Assembly (NCBI GenBank): GCA_018139225.1
Contig: JAGSNX010000002.1
Coordinates: forward strand, 372,001-436,000
Direction of reading: 5' to 3'
Length of the DNA stretch: 64,000 nucleotides
Source of the DNA: Microvirga sp. SRT01
Lineage (GTDB): Bacteria > Pseudomonadota > Alphaproteobacteria > Sphingomonadales > Sphingomonadaceae
In this document: piece by piece, positions 45,321 through 53,948 of the stretch
How the letters are laid out: each line of letters starts with the position of its first letter
How positions within the stretch are numbered: position 1 is the stretch's first letter
Made by a program: the position numbers and the translations under genes
Notes under the pieces: generated by a model
What the model saw: the letters and a program-made list of their open reading frames with translations, nothing else
Database searches by the model: none
Told to the model about the DNA's origin: nothing

Positions 45321-48095
45321 TCAATGCGCCGCCCCCCAACTCGCACCCGTGCCGATCTCCACGCCCAACGGGACCGTCAGGGTCACCGCTGGAGTCGCGG
45401 CGTTTTCCATCACGCTTCGGATCACCGCACTCGCCGCCCCCACGTCGGTGGGCGGCAACTCAAACACCAGTTCGTCGTGCACCTGCAACAGCATCCGAAC
45501 ATGGCCCAGCCCGGCGGCAGCCAGTGCCGGCTCCATCCGCACCATCGCGCGCTTGATGATGTCTGCGGACGTGCCCTGGATGGGAGCGTTGATCGCGGCC
45601 CGCTCCGCCCCCTGGCGCTCGTGCTGTACCTTGGACTTGATCCGCGGGAAGTGGGTCTTGCGACCGAACAGCGTCTCGGTGAAGCCGCGCTCGCGCACTT
45701 GCGTCAGTGTTTCCGCGATGTAGCGGTTGATGCCCGGAAACCGCTCGAAATAGCGGTCGATCATCGCCTGCGCTTCGTCCGCGGTCACCTGCAACCGCCC
45801 CGCCAAACCCCAGCGGCTGATACCGTACAGGATCGCAAAGTTGATCGTCTTCGCACGGGACCGCGTGTCGCGATTGACCTCCCCGAACAGCTCGGTCGCG
45901 GTCAGCGAATGGATGTCGTCGCCGTTAGCGAACGCATCGCGCAGCGCCGGCACATCCGCCATATGCGCCGCCAGCCGCAACTCGATCTGCGAATAGTCCG
46001 CCGCGAGGATGACGTTGCCCGGCTCCGCCACGAACGCGTCGCGGATCTGGCGACCGACCTCGGTGCGGATCGGGATATTCTGCAGGTTCGGTTCGGTCGA
46101 GGACAGCCGTCCGGTCTGCGCACCCGTCAGGCTGTACGAGGTGTGGACGCGTCCCGTCTTCGGGTTGATCTGCTGCTGAAGCGCGTCGGTGTAGGTGTTC
46201 TTCAGCTTCGTCAGCTGTCGCCAGTCGAGTACCTTGCCGACGATCTCGGCGCCTTCTCCGCCCTCACGCTGGAGGCGTTCGAGTTCGGTGACATCGGTTG
46301 AGTACACGCCGGACTTGCCCTTGCGTCCGCCCTTCAGGCCCAGCCGCTCGAACAGCACGTCGCCCAGTTGCTTGGGGCTGCCGATCGTGAACGGCCCGCC
46401 GGCCATCGCGTGGACCTCGGTTTCCAGCGCCGCGATCTGGCCCGTGAACTCCGACGACAGCGCCGCCAGCTTCTCGCGATCGACGCGGATGCCGTGGGTT
46501 TCCATCCGCGCGATCACCGGTACCAGTGGCCGGTCGACCATCTCGTAGACCCGCGTCGCGCCCTCCGCCGGCAGCCGCGCCTTGAAGCGCTTCCACAGCC
46601 GGTACGTCACGTCCGCATCCTCGGCGGCGTAGCGGGTGGCGGCCTTCAGATCGACCTCGTGGAAGCCGCGCTGCGTTTTGCCGGTGCCGACCACGTCCTT
46701 GAACGCGATGCAGCTGTGCGACAGATGCGTGGCGGCGAGTTCGTCCATCCCGTGCCCGTGCAGGCCGGCGTCGAGGTCGAAGCTCATCACGATCGTGTCG
46801 TCATGAGGGGCGACGGCGATGCCGCCGACCTCGGCACATAGCCCGAGCACGATCATGTCGAACTTCAGGTTATGCCCGATCTTCAGGACCGACGGGTCCT
46901 CGAACAGCTCCTTCAGCTTCGCGAGCGCGATGCTTCGGTCCAGCTGCACCGGCACCTCCGACAGCAAATCGCTGCCGCCATGTCCCAGCGGAATGTAACA
47001 GGCGAGGTTCGGATGCAGCGCCAGCGACACGCCGACCAGATCGGCCTGCGTGGCGTCGGTCCCCGTCGTTTCCGTGTCGATCGCGATCCAGCCCTGATGC
47101 CGCGCGACCGCGATCCAGCGATCCAGCGCCGCCTCGTCCACCACCGTCTCGTACGCGTCGTGGTCGCAGGCAGGATCATCTTCCATCGGCACGCTGGCCG
47201 GGGCGGGCACCGGGGCGTCCGCCACGCCGGCGCTGCCGCCGAGCTTGGTCAGCAGCGACTTGAAGCCGTGATGCTCCAGGAACGCGCGCAGCGGCGCATC
47301 CGGAATACCCTTCAGCGCCAGCTCCTCCAGCGGCTCGGGCAGCGCCACGTCGCAGCGTAGCTCGACCAGCTGCCGGCTCAGGCGCGCCATATCGGCATGC
47401 TCGATCAGATTGTCGCGCAGCTTCCCCTTCTTCATCCCCTCCGCGGCCGCAAGCACGGACTCGAGGTCGCCATGCTCCAGGATCAGCTTCGCCGCCGTTT
47501 TCGGCCCGACCCCCGGCACGCCCGGAACGTTGTCGACGCTGTCGCCCATCAGGGCAAGGACGTCGCCGAGCTGCGACGGCACGATGCCGTGGAATTTCTC
47601 CGCGACATGCTCCGGTCCCAGCCGCCGGTTGTTCATCGTGTCGTACATGTCGAGCCCCGGCTCGATCAGCTGCATCAGATCCTTGTCGGAGCTGACGATC
47701 GTCACCGCCCATCCCTGCGCCAGCGCCGCCTTGGCGTAGCAGGCGATGATGTCGTCCGCCTCAAGCCCTTCGGTTTCGATGCACGGCAGCGAGAAGGCGC
47801 GCGTTGCGTCGCGGATCATCGGAAACTGCGGCACGAGGTCTTCGGGCGGCGGCGGCCGATGCGCCTTATAGTTGTCGTAGAGTTCGTTGCGGAACGTCTT
47901 GGACGATTTGTCGAGGATGACCGCCATGTGGGTCGGACCGTCCGCGGCATGGACCTCGTCGGCCAGTCGCCACAACATCGTCGTATAGCCATAGACCGCG
48001 CCCACGGGTTCGCCGTGGACGTTGGTCAGCGGCGGCAGCCGGTGATAGGCGCGAAAGATATAGCCGGAGCCGTCGACGAGATAGAGATGGGGCAT
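45321..48095 (-). CDS. polA: DNA polymerase I
   Basis: 924 aa. Three modules: 5'-3' exonuclease (about 1-290, DGSGYIFRAYH; GDSVDNVPGVPGVGPKTA), 3'-5' exonuclease (about 330-520) and family A polymerase. The proofreading motif IDTETTGTD is intact, unlike in some PolA proteins. Polymerase motifs: DYSQIELR (A), KTINFAILYGIS (B) and HDELVFELP (C). Functions in Okazaki fragment processing and repair. Starts at the ATG opening MPHLYLVDGSG. Confidence 0.97.
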   Translation of the reverse strand: MPHLYLVDGSGYIFRAYHRLPPLTNVHGEPVGAVYGYTTMLWRLADEVHAADGPTHMAVILDKSSKTFRNELYDNYKAHRPPPPEDLVPQFPMIRDATRAFSLPCIETEGLEADDIIACYAKAALAQGWAVTIVSSDKDLMQLIEPGLDMYDTMNNRRLGPEHVAEKFHGIVPSQLGDVLALMGDSVDNVPGVPGVGPKTAAKLILEHGDLESVLAAAEGMKKGKLRDNLIEHADMARLSRQLVELRCDVALPEPLEELALKGIPDAPLRAFLEHHGFKSLLTKLGGSAGVADAPVPAPASVPMEDDPACDHDAYETVVDEAALDRWIAVARHQGWIAIDTETTGTDATQADLVGVSLALHPNLACYIPLGHGGSDLLSEVPVQLDRSIALAKLKELFEDPSVLKIGHNLKFDMIVLGLCAEVGGIAVAPHDDTIVMSFDLDAGLHGHGMDELAATHLSHSCIAFKDVVGTGKTQRGFHEVDLKAATRYAAEDADVTYRLWKRFKARLPAEGATRVYEMVDRPLVPVIARMETHGIRVDREKLAALSSEFTGQIAALETEVHAMAGGPFTIGSPKQLGDVLFERLGLKGGRKGKSGVYSTDVTELERLQREGGEGAEIVGKVLDWRQLTKLKNTYTDALQQQINPKTGRVHTSYSLTGAQTGRLSSTEPNLQNIPIRTEVGRQIRDAFVAEPGNVILAADYSQIELRLAAHMADVPALRDAFANGDDIHSLTATELFGEVNRDTRSRAKTINFAILYGISRWGLAGRLQVTADEAQAMIDRYFERFPGINRYIAETLTQVRERGFTETLFGRKTHFPRIKSKVQHERQGAERAAINAPIQGTSADIIKRAMVRMEPALAAAGLGHVRMLLQVHDELVFELPPTDVGAASAVIRSVMENAATPAVTLTVPLGVEIGTGASWGAAH

Positions 48096-48145
48096 CGCCG
48101 CCGATGTAGCGGCTTAGCCGGACGGGACCAAGCGTTCCCGCACCC

Positions 48146-49279
48146 TCAGTGTGCCAGCGGCGTCACTCCCGACGCGCCCGTGACCGGCGACGTATTCGCG
48201 AACGTCGTCACCGCCGCCGCGACGGCCTGGATCAGCTGTTGCCGCTCCCGGATGGGCCGCACCGTATCGCCGATCATCACCGCCAGCGCATAGCGGCGTC
48301 CGTCCGGCGCGGTCAGCAGACCGACATCGTTGAACCCGGCGTTGCGCCGTCCGTAATCCTGCCCGGTGCCGGTCTTGTGGCTGATCTTCCACCCCGGCGG
48401 GATCGCGGCGCGCAGGCGCGCGCGACCGGTGATCGACGCACCCATCGTGTCGAGCATGATCCGCGTCGACGTCTCCGACAGGATCTCGCCGCGCGCCAGT
48501 CGCGCCAGCGCATCGGCGATCGCCAGCGGCGCGGCACCATCGGGCGGATCGCCGATATAGCGATCGAGCGCCGCCGTGCGTGCCTCCGGCGACAGGCGCG
48601 ACCGGGCGATCTGGAACGCGTTGCCGATCGCATAGCCGGGCTGCCAGACGAGACCGGCGGTGCCCGCCTGCAACATCCGCTCGCCCGGACCGAACCGAAT
48701 ATCCCCCAGCCGCTTGCGCTGGATCATCGCCCGCACTGCCGAAGGCCCGCCGACGAAGGTCAGCAGCCGGTCGTTGGCCGTGTTGTCGCTCTGCGTCAGC
48801 GCCCGCGTCAGCAGCCCCCCGACCGTGGTGTCGAACCGGCCGGTCTTCGCAACCAGATACGCGATAGGCTGGTGGAACAGCGTCAGGTCGGTCGGCAGCA
48901 CGGTGATCGGCTCGTCCAGCCGTGCCCGGCCCTGATCGCGCAGATCGAGCAGCGTCATCGCCACCCAAAGCTTCGAGACGGATTGCTGCGGCAGGCGCTG
49001 ACGTCCGCCCGCTTCCACCGTCCAGCCGTCATCGACCGCGCGCACGGCCGCGCCCGCGCGACCGTCGAATCCACGGATCAACGAGTCGACCGCGGCCTGG
49101 AGCGCACGGGGTGCGGTGCTCACGGGGCGGGGCGCGGGCGGCGGCACCGGGATCGATACTACCGGTTGCTCGGGCCGCGCCGGGGTCAGCCCGCTATTGC
49201 CCGGCCGCGAGCCTGAGCCGCATGCCGTCAGCGTCGTGCCGACTAAAAGAACCAGGGCCGCAGCCCGAAAAAAGCTCAT
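48146..49279 (-). CDS. lipoprotein serine hydrolase related to class A beta-lactamase
   Basis: 377 aa from the ATG at 49279. Lipoprotein signal with lipobox LTAC (Cys20) and a proline-rich linker (about 38-58). The penicillin-recognising fold shows S100-V-S-K103, SDN at 164-166 and KTG at 302-304, the three class A signatures. The omega-loop ExxLN element, carrying the deacylating glutamate of class A enzymes, is not evident; Glu200 in RFGPGERML is the only nearby candidate. It may be a weak beta-lactamase or a penicillin-binding hydrolase. Anchored in the envelope. Confidence 0.8.
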   Translation of the reverse strand: MSFFRAAALVLLVGTTLTACGSGSRPGNSGLTPARPEQPVVSIPVPPPAPRPVSTAPRALQAAVDSLIRGFDGRAGAAVRAVDDGWTVEAGGRQRLPQQSVSKLWVAMTLLDLRDQGRARLDEPITVLPTDLTLFHQPIAYLVAKTGRFDTTVGGLLTRALTQSDNTANDRLLTFVGGPSAVRAMIQRKRLGDIRFGPGERMLQAGTAGLVWQPGYAIGNAFQIARSRLSPEARTAALDRYIGDPPDGAAPLAIADALARLARGEILSETSTRIMLDTMGASITGRARLRAAIPPGWKISHKTGTGQDYGRRNAGFNDVGLLTAPDGRRYALAVMIGDTVRPIRERQQLIQAVAAAVTTFANTSPVTGASGVTPLAH

Positions 49280-49456
49280 CGTATTCAAAAGGTCCCGCAC
49301 CGCCGGACATGATCCTTATCCGGCACGCGCGCCCGTGGAATGGTCTTTCGCGGGCGCTGCGGCGAACGGACATTCTGGCGCGCCGAGGCGAGTCGCGGGA
49401 TGCAACCAGGCCGGTGCTACCACGCCGCCGTCGCTATGCCGCTCGACAGACGACCC

Positions 49457-49981
49457 TCAGCCACGCTCCTTCAGCTTCGCCATCAATCCGGCCGCTAATG
49501 GGCTGAGCGGCTTCGCTTCGTCCTCGCCGATCACGCCGGCCGCTTTCAACGCTGCCGCCGCGTTCGGCCCGCGGGGGAAGGGGTCGAGCGCCAGCGCCAT
49601 CGTCTCGGCTGCGGCCTCCCCCAGATCGATCGCATTGCCCTCGATCTCGACCGTGTCGAGTGCGTCGCCGCTCAATTCGACCTCGTCCTCCGACGTGTCG
49701 CCCTCCACGAACAGCAGCGCCACCGGCTCGTCGATCGCGACCGACAGAGGCTCGTCGGTAATCGCGCAGGCCTGCACCACCGCGCCCGTGACGCGGCCTT
49801 TCGCCTCGATCCCTGCGGCTGTCCGCTTGACCACGAACTTGGCCTGCAGGCGATCGACCGACACCAGCCCGAACCGGCCGGCCAGCTTCCTCCGTTCGGG
49901 TTCGTTCGCCTCGATCGCGATCGTGCGATCACCTTCGCCGATCGTGTCGAGCCGCTCCGGCCGGCTCCATTCGGGGTTCAC
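49457..49981 (-). CDS. DUF177 / YceD family protein
   Basis: 174 aa with a GTG start overlapping the stop of the upstream gene by 4 bp. DUF177 proteins are linked to large ribosomal RNA or L32 maturation; in many bacteria the gene precedes rpmF and plsX. The conserved beta core is around GRVTGAVVQACAITDEPL (about 63-80) with an acidic stretch after it. Coupled to the bc1 chaperone gene, as is usual in alphaproteobacteria. Confidence 0.85.
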   Translation of the reverse strand: MNPEWSRPERLDTIGEGDRTIAIEANEPERRKLAGRFGLVSVDRLQAKFVVKRTAAGIEAKGRVTGAVVQACAITDEPLSVAIDEPVALLFVEGDTSEDEVELSGDALDTVEIEGNAIDLGEAAAETMALALDPFPRGPNAAAALKAAGVIGEDEAKPLSPLAAGLMAKLKERG

Positions 49982-50496
49982 GCTAACTCTCCCGCCAGCA
50001 TCCGCGCGATCGGCACGTCGCCCAGCCCGTCGAGCAGCGCGCGCAGTTCGAACGTGACATGCGCCAGCGCGGCGGGGGCAGGGGCCTCGCCGCGATACAG
50101 GTTGCGGACCAGCGCCTCCTCGAACGGCGGCCCTGCCACCGTGTCGCGGTACGCGCCCAGCCGGCCGCCGAGCGCGGCCATCATCTTGCCGATATGCTTG
50201 CCGACGGTGATGTCGCCGATCCCGATCTGGCGAAGCTGCGCATCCATGTCGTCGACGAACCGCTCCGTCAGGCGGGCGGACGGCTCGGCGCCCGCGGGTT
50301 CGCGCTCCAGCCGGATCAACACCATCGACAGCACCGCCGCGATCGTGTCGAACCGTCCGTCGACGGTGTCAGGCACCGCGCCCTCGACATACCAGTGCGG
50401 CTGCCGCGCACGGGCGACCACCGCGTTGTAGAGGGGTAATGCCTCGTCTCGCGTGCCGCCGCCCAGCATTGCGCCGACCTTTGCCAACCAACCCAC
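49978..50496 (-). CDS. ubiquinol-cytochrome c chaperone (Cbp3/UQCC1-like)
   Basis: 172 aa from a GTG at 50496; an ATG at 50466 would give 162 aa. Homologous to mitochondrial Cbp3, which assists assembly of cytochrome b in the bc1 complex. Core PLYNAVVARARQPHWYVEG (near 20-38) and FVDDMDAQLRQIGIGDITVG with KHIGKMMAALGGRLGAY. Probably peripheral to the inner membrane. The divergent gene upstream is BamE, an arrangement common in sphingomonads. Confidence 0.86.
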   Translation of the reverse strand: MGWLAKVGAMLGGGTRDEALPLYNAVVARARQPHWYVEGAVPDTVDGRFDTIAAVLSMVLIRLEREPAGAEPSARLTERFVDDMDAQLRQIGIGDITVGKHIGKMMAALGGRLGAYRDTVAGPPFEEALVRNLYRGEAPAPAALAHVTFELRALLDGLGDVPIARMLAGELA

Positions 50497-50647
50497 TCGT
50501 CTCGTCCCCAACTCTGCCCTGCGGCTTGTGCGCCGCCCACTCCTCGCATATCGGGGCGATTGGCGGCCGAAGCAATCGCGGGCGGGCCGTTCGGCGCGCG
50601 ACCTGCGCCGCGTGTAACCTGCGTGCCCCGCGAGGAGTTGTCCGTCC

Positions 50648-51136
50648 ATGTCCCGCCCGATCATTCTGGCCGCCGCGATCCTGGCCTCCGGCCTCGCCGC
50701 CGGCGCCTGCGCGCCGCTTCGCTCGCATCAGGGCTATGTCGTGGACGTCGATCTGGTGAACTCGGTGCAGCCGGGCGTCGACACCCGCGCCTCGGTGCAG
50801 CAGGTGCTGGGCAAGCCCACGGTCTCGGGCCAGTTCGGCACCGGCGACTGGTACTACATCGCGCGCGACAGCCGCAATTACGGCTTCCAGTCGCCCAAGG
50901 CCAAGTCGCAGATCGCGCTCCAGATCAGCTTCGACCAGGCGGGCACGGTGACCGCGATCCGGCGTACCGGTATCGATCAGGTCGCCTCGATCGATCCCTA
51001 CGGGAAGACCACGCCGACGCTGGGTCGCCAGCGCGGATTCTTCGAGGATCTGTTCGGCAACATCGGCACGGTCGGCGCTGCAGGTGGCGGACCCGGCGGA
51101 GCGGGCGGTGCCGGCGGCGGTCGCACCGGCCCGTAA
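50648..51136 (+). CDS. bamE: outer membrane assembly lipoprotein BamE (SmpA/OmlA)
   Basis: 162 aa. Signal with lipobox AGAC (Cys21). SmpA/OmlA domain (about 35-105): QPGVDTRASVQQVLGKPTVS and WYYIARDSRNYGF are characteristic. Small accessory lipoprotein of the BAM complex at the outer membrane. The C-terminus is a glycine-rich tail (GGGPGGAGGAGGG). It is the last clearly intact backbone gene before the mobile region. Confidence 0.92.
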   Translation: MSRPIILAAAILASGLAAGACAPLRSHQGYVVDVDLVNSVQPGVDTRASVQQVLGKPTVSGQFGTGDWYYIARDSRNYGFQSPKAKSQIALQISFDQAGTVTAIRRTGIDQVASIDPYGKTTPTLGRQRGFFEDLFGNIGTVGAAGGGPGGAGGAGGGRTGP

Positions 51137-51161
51137 ATTTCAAATCGCTGAAAACCGGTTT

Positions 51162-51193
51162 GGCCGCGCCGCGTGTTACGCGACGGCGCGGCC
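51162..51193 (+). terminator. hairpin downstream of bamE
   Basis: GGCCGCGCCG (51162-51171) paired with CGGCGCGGCC (51184-51193), a 10-bp perfect stem with a 12-nt loop, 26 bp after the stop. No T run follows. Confidence 0.45.
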
Positions 51194-51328
51194 GGGCCGT
51201 GCTTGGACCGGCACCGATCCCGAAAGGGAGGGGGATCGACGATTGAACGCGCCGTCGCAGATTTGGTTCTGTGAGCGTGTTTGCTAATGTAAGTTTCACA
51301 GGTCAAAGCTACCACTTCGTCTGAAAGG

Positions 51329-51970
51329 ATGAAGCAGGCTTTGGACGGTATTGATCTGATCGCCAGGGAAGTGGCGCTGTTCGCCGCCGTCGGGCTGCTG
51401 ATCGGCGGCATCGACGACCTGCTGGTCGATGCCATATTCCTCGTCCGCCGTGCGTGGCGGGGCGGTCCTGCGCGGTTGAGGTTGGCGACACTACCTCCCA
51501 CCACACAACCGGGCCGCATCGTCGTGTTCGTGCCCGCCTGGGACGAAGCAGCGGTGATCGGCCATATGCTGACGGCGGCGCTTCGTCGTTACCGCCATGC
51601 CGATTTCGCCATCCATGTCGGGCTCTATCCCAATGACGCCGCCACGATCTCGGTTGCGCGTACGATCGCGACGCACGACCCTCGGGTACGACTGGTAATA
51701 GGCACGCGCCCCGGCCCGACCAGCAAGGCCGACTGCCTGAACACGCTGTGGCGCGATCTCGCTGCTGGCCCGCACATGCCGAAGGCCATCGTTTTCCACG
51801 ATGCGGAGGACCTCGTCCACGCCGCCGAACTCACCGTCTTCGACGCGCTCATCGAGCGCTACGCCGTCGTACAGATTCCCGTGCTCCCGCTGGTTCGCAG
51901 CGGATCGCGCCTCGTCTCGGGTCACTATGTGGATGAGTTCGCCGAGAGGCACTGGATGTTGCCACCATAA
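51329..51970 (+). pseudogene. truncated NfrB-like glycosyltransferase
   Basis: 213 codons. An N-terminal membrane segment (about 15-35, VALFAAVGLLIGGIDDLLVD) is followed by a GT2-type catalytic start: FVPAWDEAAVIGHML, GPTSKADCLN (substrate loop) and FHDAEDLVH. The frame then reads GHYVDEFAERHWMLPP and stops, where full-length relatives (450 aa or more) continue with the rest of the glycosyltransferase and several membrane helices. The family includes the phage N4 adsorption protein NfrB. The cut coincides with the start of mobile DNA, so the gene was probably split by insertion; the missing half should be sought at the other island end. Confidence 0.75.
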
Positions 51971-51979
51971 CCCGCGCCG

Positions 51980-52813
51980 TCAGATCAGCGGGCCGGTCCA
52001 GTCGATTCCCTCACTCTTCACGATCAGCTCCGCGTCAGCGCGGCTGCCCTCCGCCTTCTGCCCGATCGTGTAAGTCGTGCTCACCTCGTCACATCTGAAG
52101 CGGGAGAACACCCGCCGCGATCCCTCCGTCGCATTGATTGAAAGGATGAAGCGGCCGCGGATGTTCTCTAGCTGGTCCGCCAGTCGATCGAAATCGTCGC
52201 GAGCGAACACGCCCCGTCCATAGTCCGTCTCGCAAGCCCAGTATGGCGGGTCGAGATAGAACAGCGTTTCGGGACTGTCATAGCGTTCGATGACCTCGGC
52301 ATAAGGCAGCCGTTCGATGATGACGCCGGCAAGCCGCTCATGGATGTCGGGAAGCTGTGCTGCCAACTTGGAAACATCGAACCGACCCGGATTATGAACG
52401 CTGACACCGAAGGCGCGGCCCGACACCTTGCCGCCAAAGGCGCAGCGCTGAACGTAGAGGAAGCGCGCGGCACGCTCCAGATCCGTGAGCGTAGATGGGT
52501 CCTGTCCCATCAGCCGCTCGAACTCCGCTCGGCTTGTAATCTGCCACCGGAGCATGTCCATGAACGCCTGATAGTGGCGCTGGAGGATGCGGAAGAAGCC
52601 AGCCACGTCGCCGGATATGTCGTTGATCACCTCGGATTGCGGTCGGCGATCGCGGCGAAGAAACACACCGCCCATGCCGACGAATGGCTCGACGTATGTG
52701 CGGTGGGGTGTTGACCGGATTAGCGAGCAGACTCGCTGCGCCAGATTGCGCTTTCCACCGATGTAGGGAGCAGCCGGGCTGACCGGCCGCACTTCAGAAA
52801 GATTCGACTCCAT
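51980..52813 (-). CDS. Dam-family (D12 class) DNA adenine methylase
   Basis: 277 aa. Alpha-class N6-adenine methyltransferase. Motif X/I around PYIGGKRNLAQRV and FVGMGGVFLR (about 16-52), and the catalytic FYLDPPYW at about 186-193 with the DPPY box. Such solitary methylases are frequent in phages, where they protect phage DNA from host restriction. No partner endonuclease is adjacent. Specificity is unknown; family members often methylate GATC. It runs toward the truncated glycosyltransferase remnant, ending 10 bp from it. Confidence 0.92.
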   Translation of the reverse strand: MESNLSEVRPVSPAAPYIGGKRNLAQRVCSLIRSTPHRTYVEPFVGMGGVFLRRDRRPQSEVINDISGDVAGFFRILQRHYQAFMDMLRWQITSRAEFERLMGQDPSTLTDLERAARFLYVQRCAFGGKVSGRAFGVSVHNPGRFDVSKLAAQLPDIHERLAGVIIERLPYAEVIERYDSPETLFYLDPPYWACETDYGRGVFARDDFDRLADQLENIRGRFILSINATEGSRRVFSRFRCDEVSTTYTIGQKAEGSRADAELIVKSEGIDWTGPLI

Positions 52814-52833
52814 GTTCTTCAGGTCTCACAGGA

Positions 52834-52861
52834 GCCCCGCCTGGTGCACAGGCGCGGGGCG
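52834..52861. repeat. hairpin upstream of the methylase gene
   Basis: GCCCCGCCTG and its partner CAGGCGCGGGGC around the loop GTGCA, with one bulge. It lies in the 233-bp space 52814-53046, which shows no gene; a terminator or operator for the divergent genes is possible. Confidence 0.4.
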
Positions 52862-53046
52862 TTAGCGGCTGGCCAGCCGCGCGTGACGAGTCCTACGCTC
52901 GTCGGTTGCCGTGTTGACGCACGGCACCCCCGCTCGGCCAATCGGCCGGCGGACGTGTTCGTATCCATTTGAAGCGTTTCAGCAGGACCTGTTTGCGCCG
53001 TTCCATAATCCCACTACCAAGGCCGCTCGGCTGAAGGGGGACGCGG

Positions 53047-53775
53047 GTGTCGCACTACGATCTGTTGCCTGACGAGGCGTTCGATAACGCGCCAGAAGAA
53101 GATTCCGATAAGTTCGTCTTTCTAGCGCGTGCTGCGCAAAAGAACCTTCAGCGAATGCTAGATGACTCTCAGGCGGGGTATTTCGCTGACGATGTAAAAG
53201 CCCATTTTATCGCCACAGTTCTATCGTTGGCCGATACCTTAGACATTCGTGGCATGCCCGGCGTTTCCGCGCCGTACAATGAAAGCGACTATAGCAAAGT
53301 GCAGGTTGCTTTATCAGGTATGTTGGTCAAGGCGCGGCTTCGCAATAATCTGCTCGCTAAGCCCCATTCGGTCCAGCTTGGTACCGTCACACGGGAGAAG
53401 ATAAGGTTAGAGGTCGAACAGCTGCGCGTTTATATCGAAGAAGCCAGTCTCTCTGATGCGAAAAAGCAGGCCCTAAACGATAAGTTAGATGAGCTTCTAG
53501 CAGAACTAGAGCATCGGCGTTTAAGCTTTGCGAGAACAATGGCGATTGCCGCATCGATAATGGGAGTGGTCGGTGGATCAGCAGGGGCGATCGCGGCTGC
53601 GCCAAAAATTCCCGCAGGTGTGAGCTTCATCGTCTCCCTGATCGGCTTGGACAAAGCTCAGGAAGATGAGGAACAGCTTCGATTGGCTCCGCCGCCCAAG
53701 GCGCTGTTCGGTCCCTCAACGAAGGTGCCGTCGAACCGGTTCGCAGACGATTTAGACGACGATGTGCCATTTTAG
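53047..53775 (+). CDS. orphan membrane-associated protein with SSB-like C-terminal tip
   Basis: 242 aa with a GTG start. Not recognised. Mostly helical, with charged coiled-coil-like stretches (about 110-165: REKIRLEVEQLRVYIEEAS and following). One or two hydrophobic segments come next (about 172-192 and 196-204). The polar tail ends in FADDLDDDVPF. The last nine residues look like the acidic tip of bacterial single-stranded DNA-binding protein (DDDIPF), through which SSB recruits repair and replication enzymes. There is no OB fold. Codon use is clearly richer in A/T (TTA, ATA, AGA) than in the backbone, which indicates recent transfer. Confidence 0.7.
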   Translation: MSHYDLLPDEAFDNAPEEDSDKFVFLARAAQKNLQRMLDDSQAGYFADDVKAHFIATVLSLADTLDIRGMPGVSAPYNESDYSKVQVALSGMLVKARLRNNLLAKPHSVQLGTVTREKIRLEVEQLRVYIEEASLSDAKKQALNDKLDELLAELEHRRLSFARTMAIAASIMGVVGGSAGAIAAAPKIPAGVSFIVSLIGLDKAQEDEEQLRLAPPPKALFGPSTKVPSNRFADDLDDDVPF

Positions 53776-53948
53776 CTGAGGCATTTCATCTGAAGCTGTC
53801 GTTTCGGTTCTGTAGGGCGAAGGCAGCCAACGTTTCGCTCCGCCGGGTCCCTCTACGTCAAACGATTGGTTGAGCCGGATTACCGCGCCGTCAGAGCGGC
53901 ATCTCGTCAGCAAGGTTGGAACAGGTGTCGGTTCACCGGAGGGGTTGC

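Noticed and set aside
51935..51946. 12-base repeat shared with 57285-57296, a possible attachment core
   Set aside because: It is the codon run for EFAE in two unrelated proteins (glycosyltransferase and SRAP), so coincidence; the second copy is inside an intact gene.
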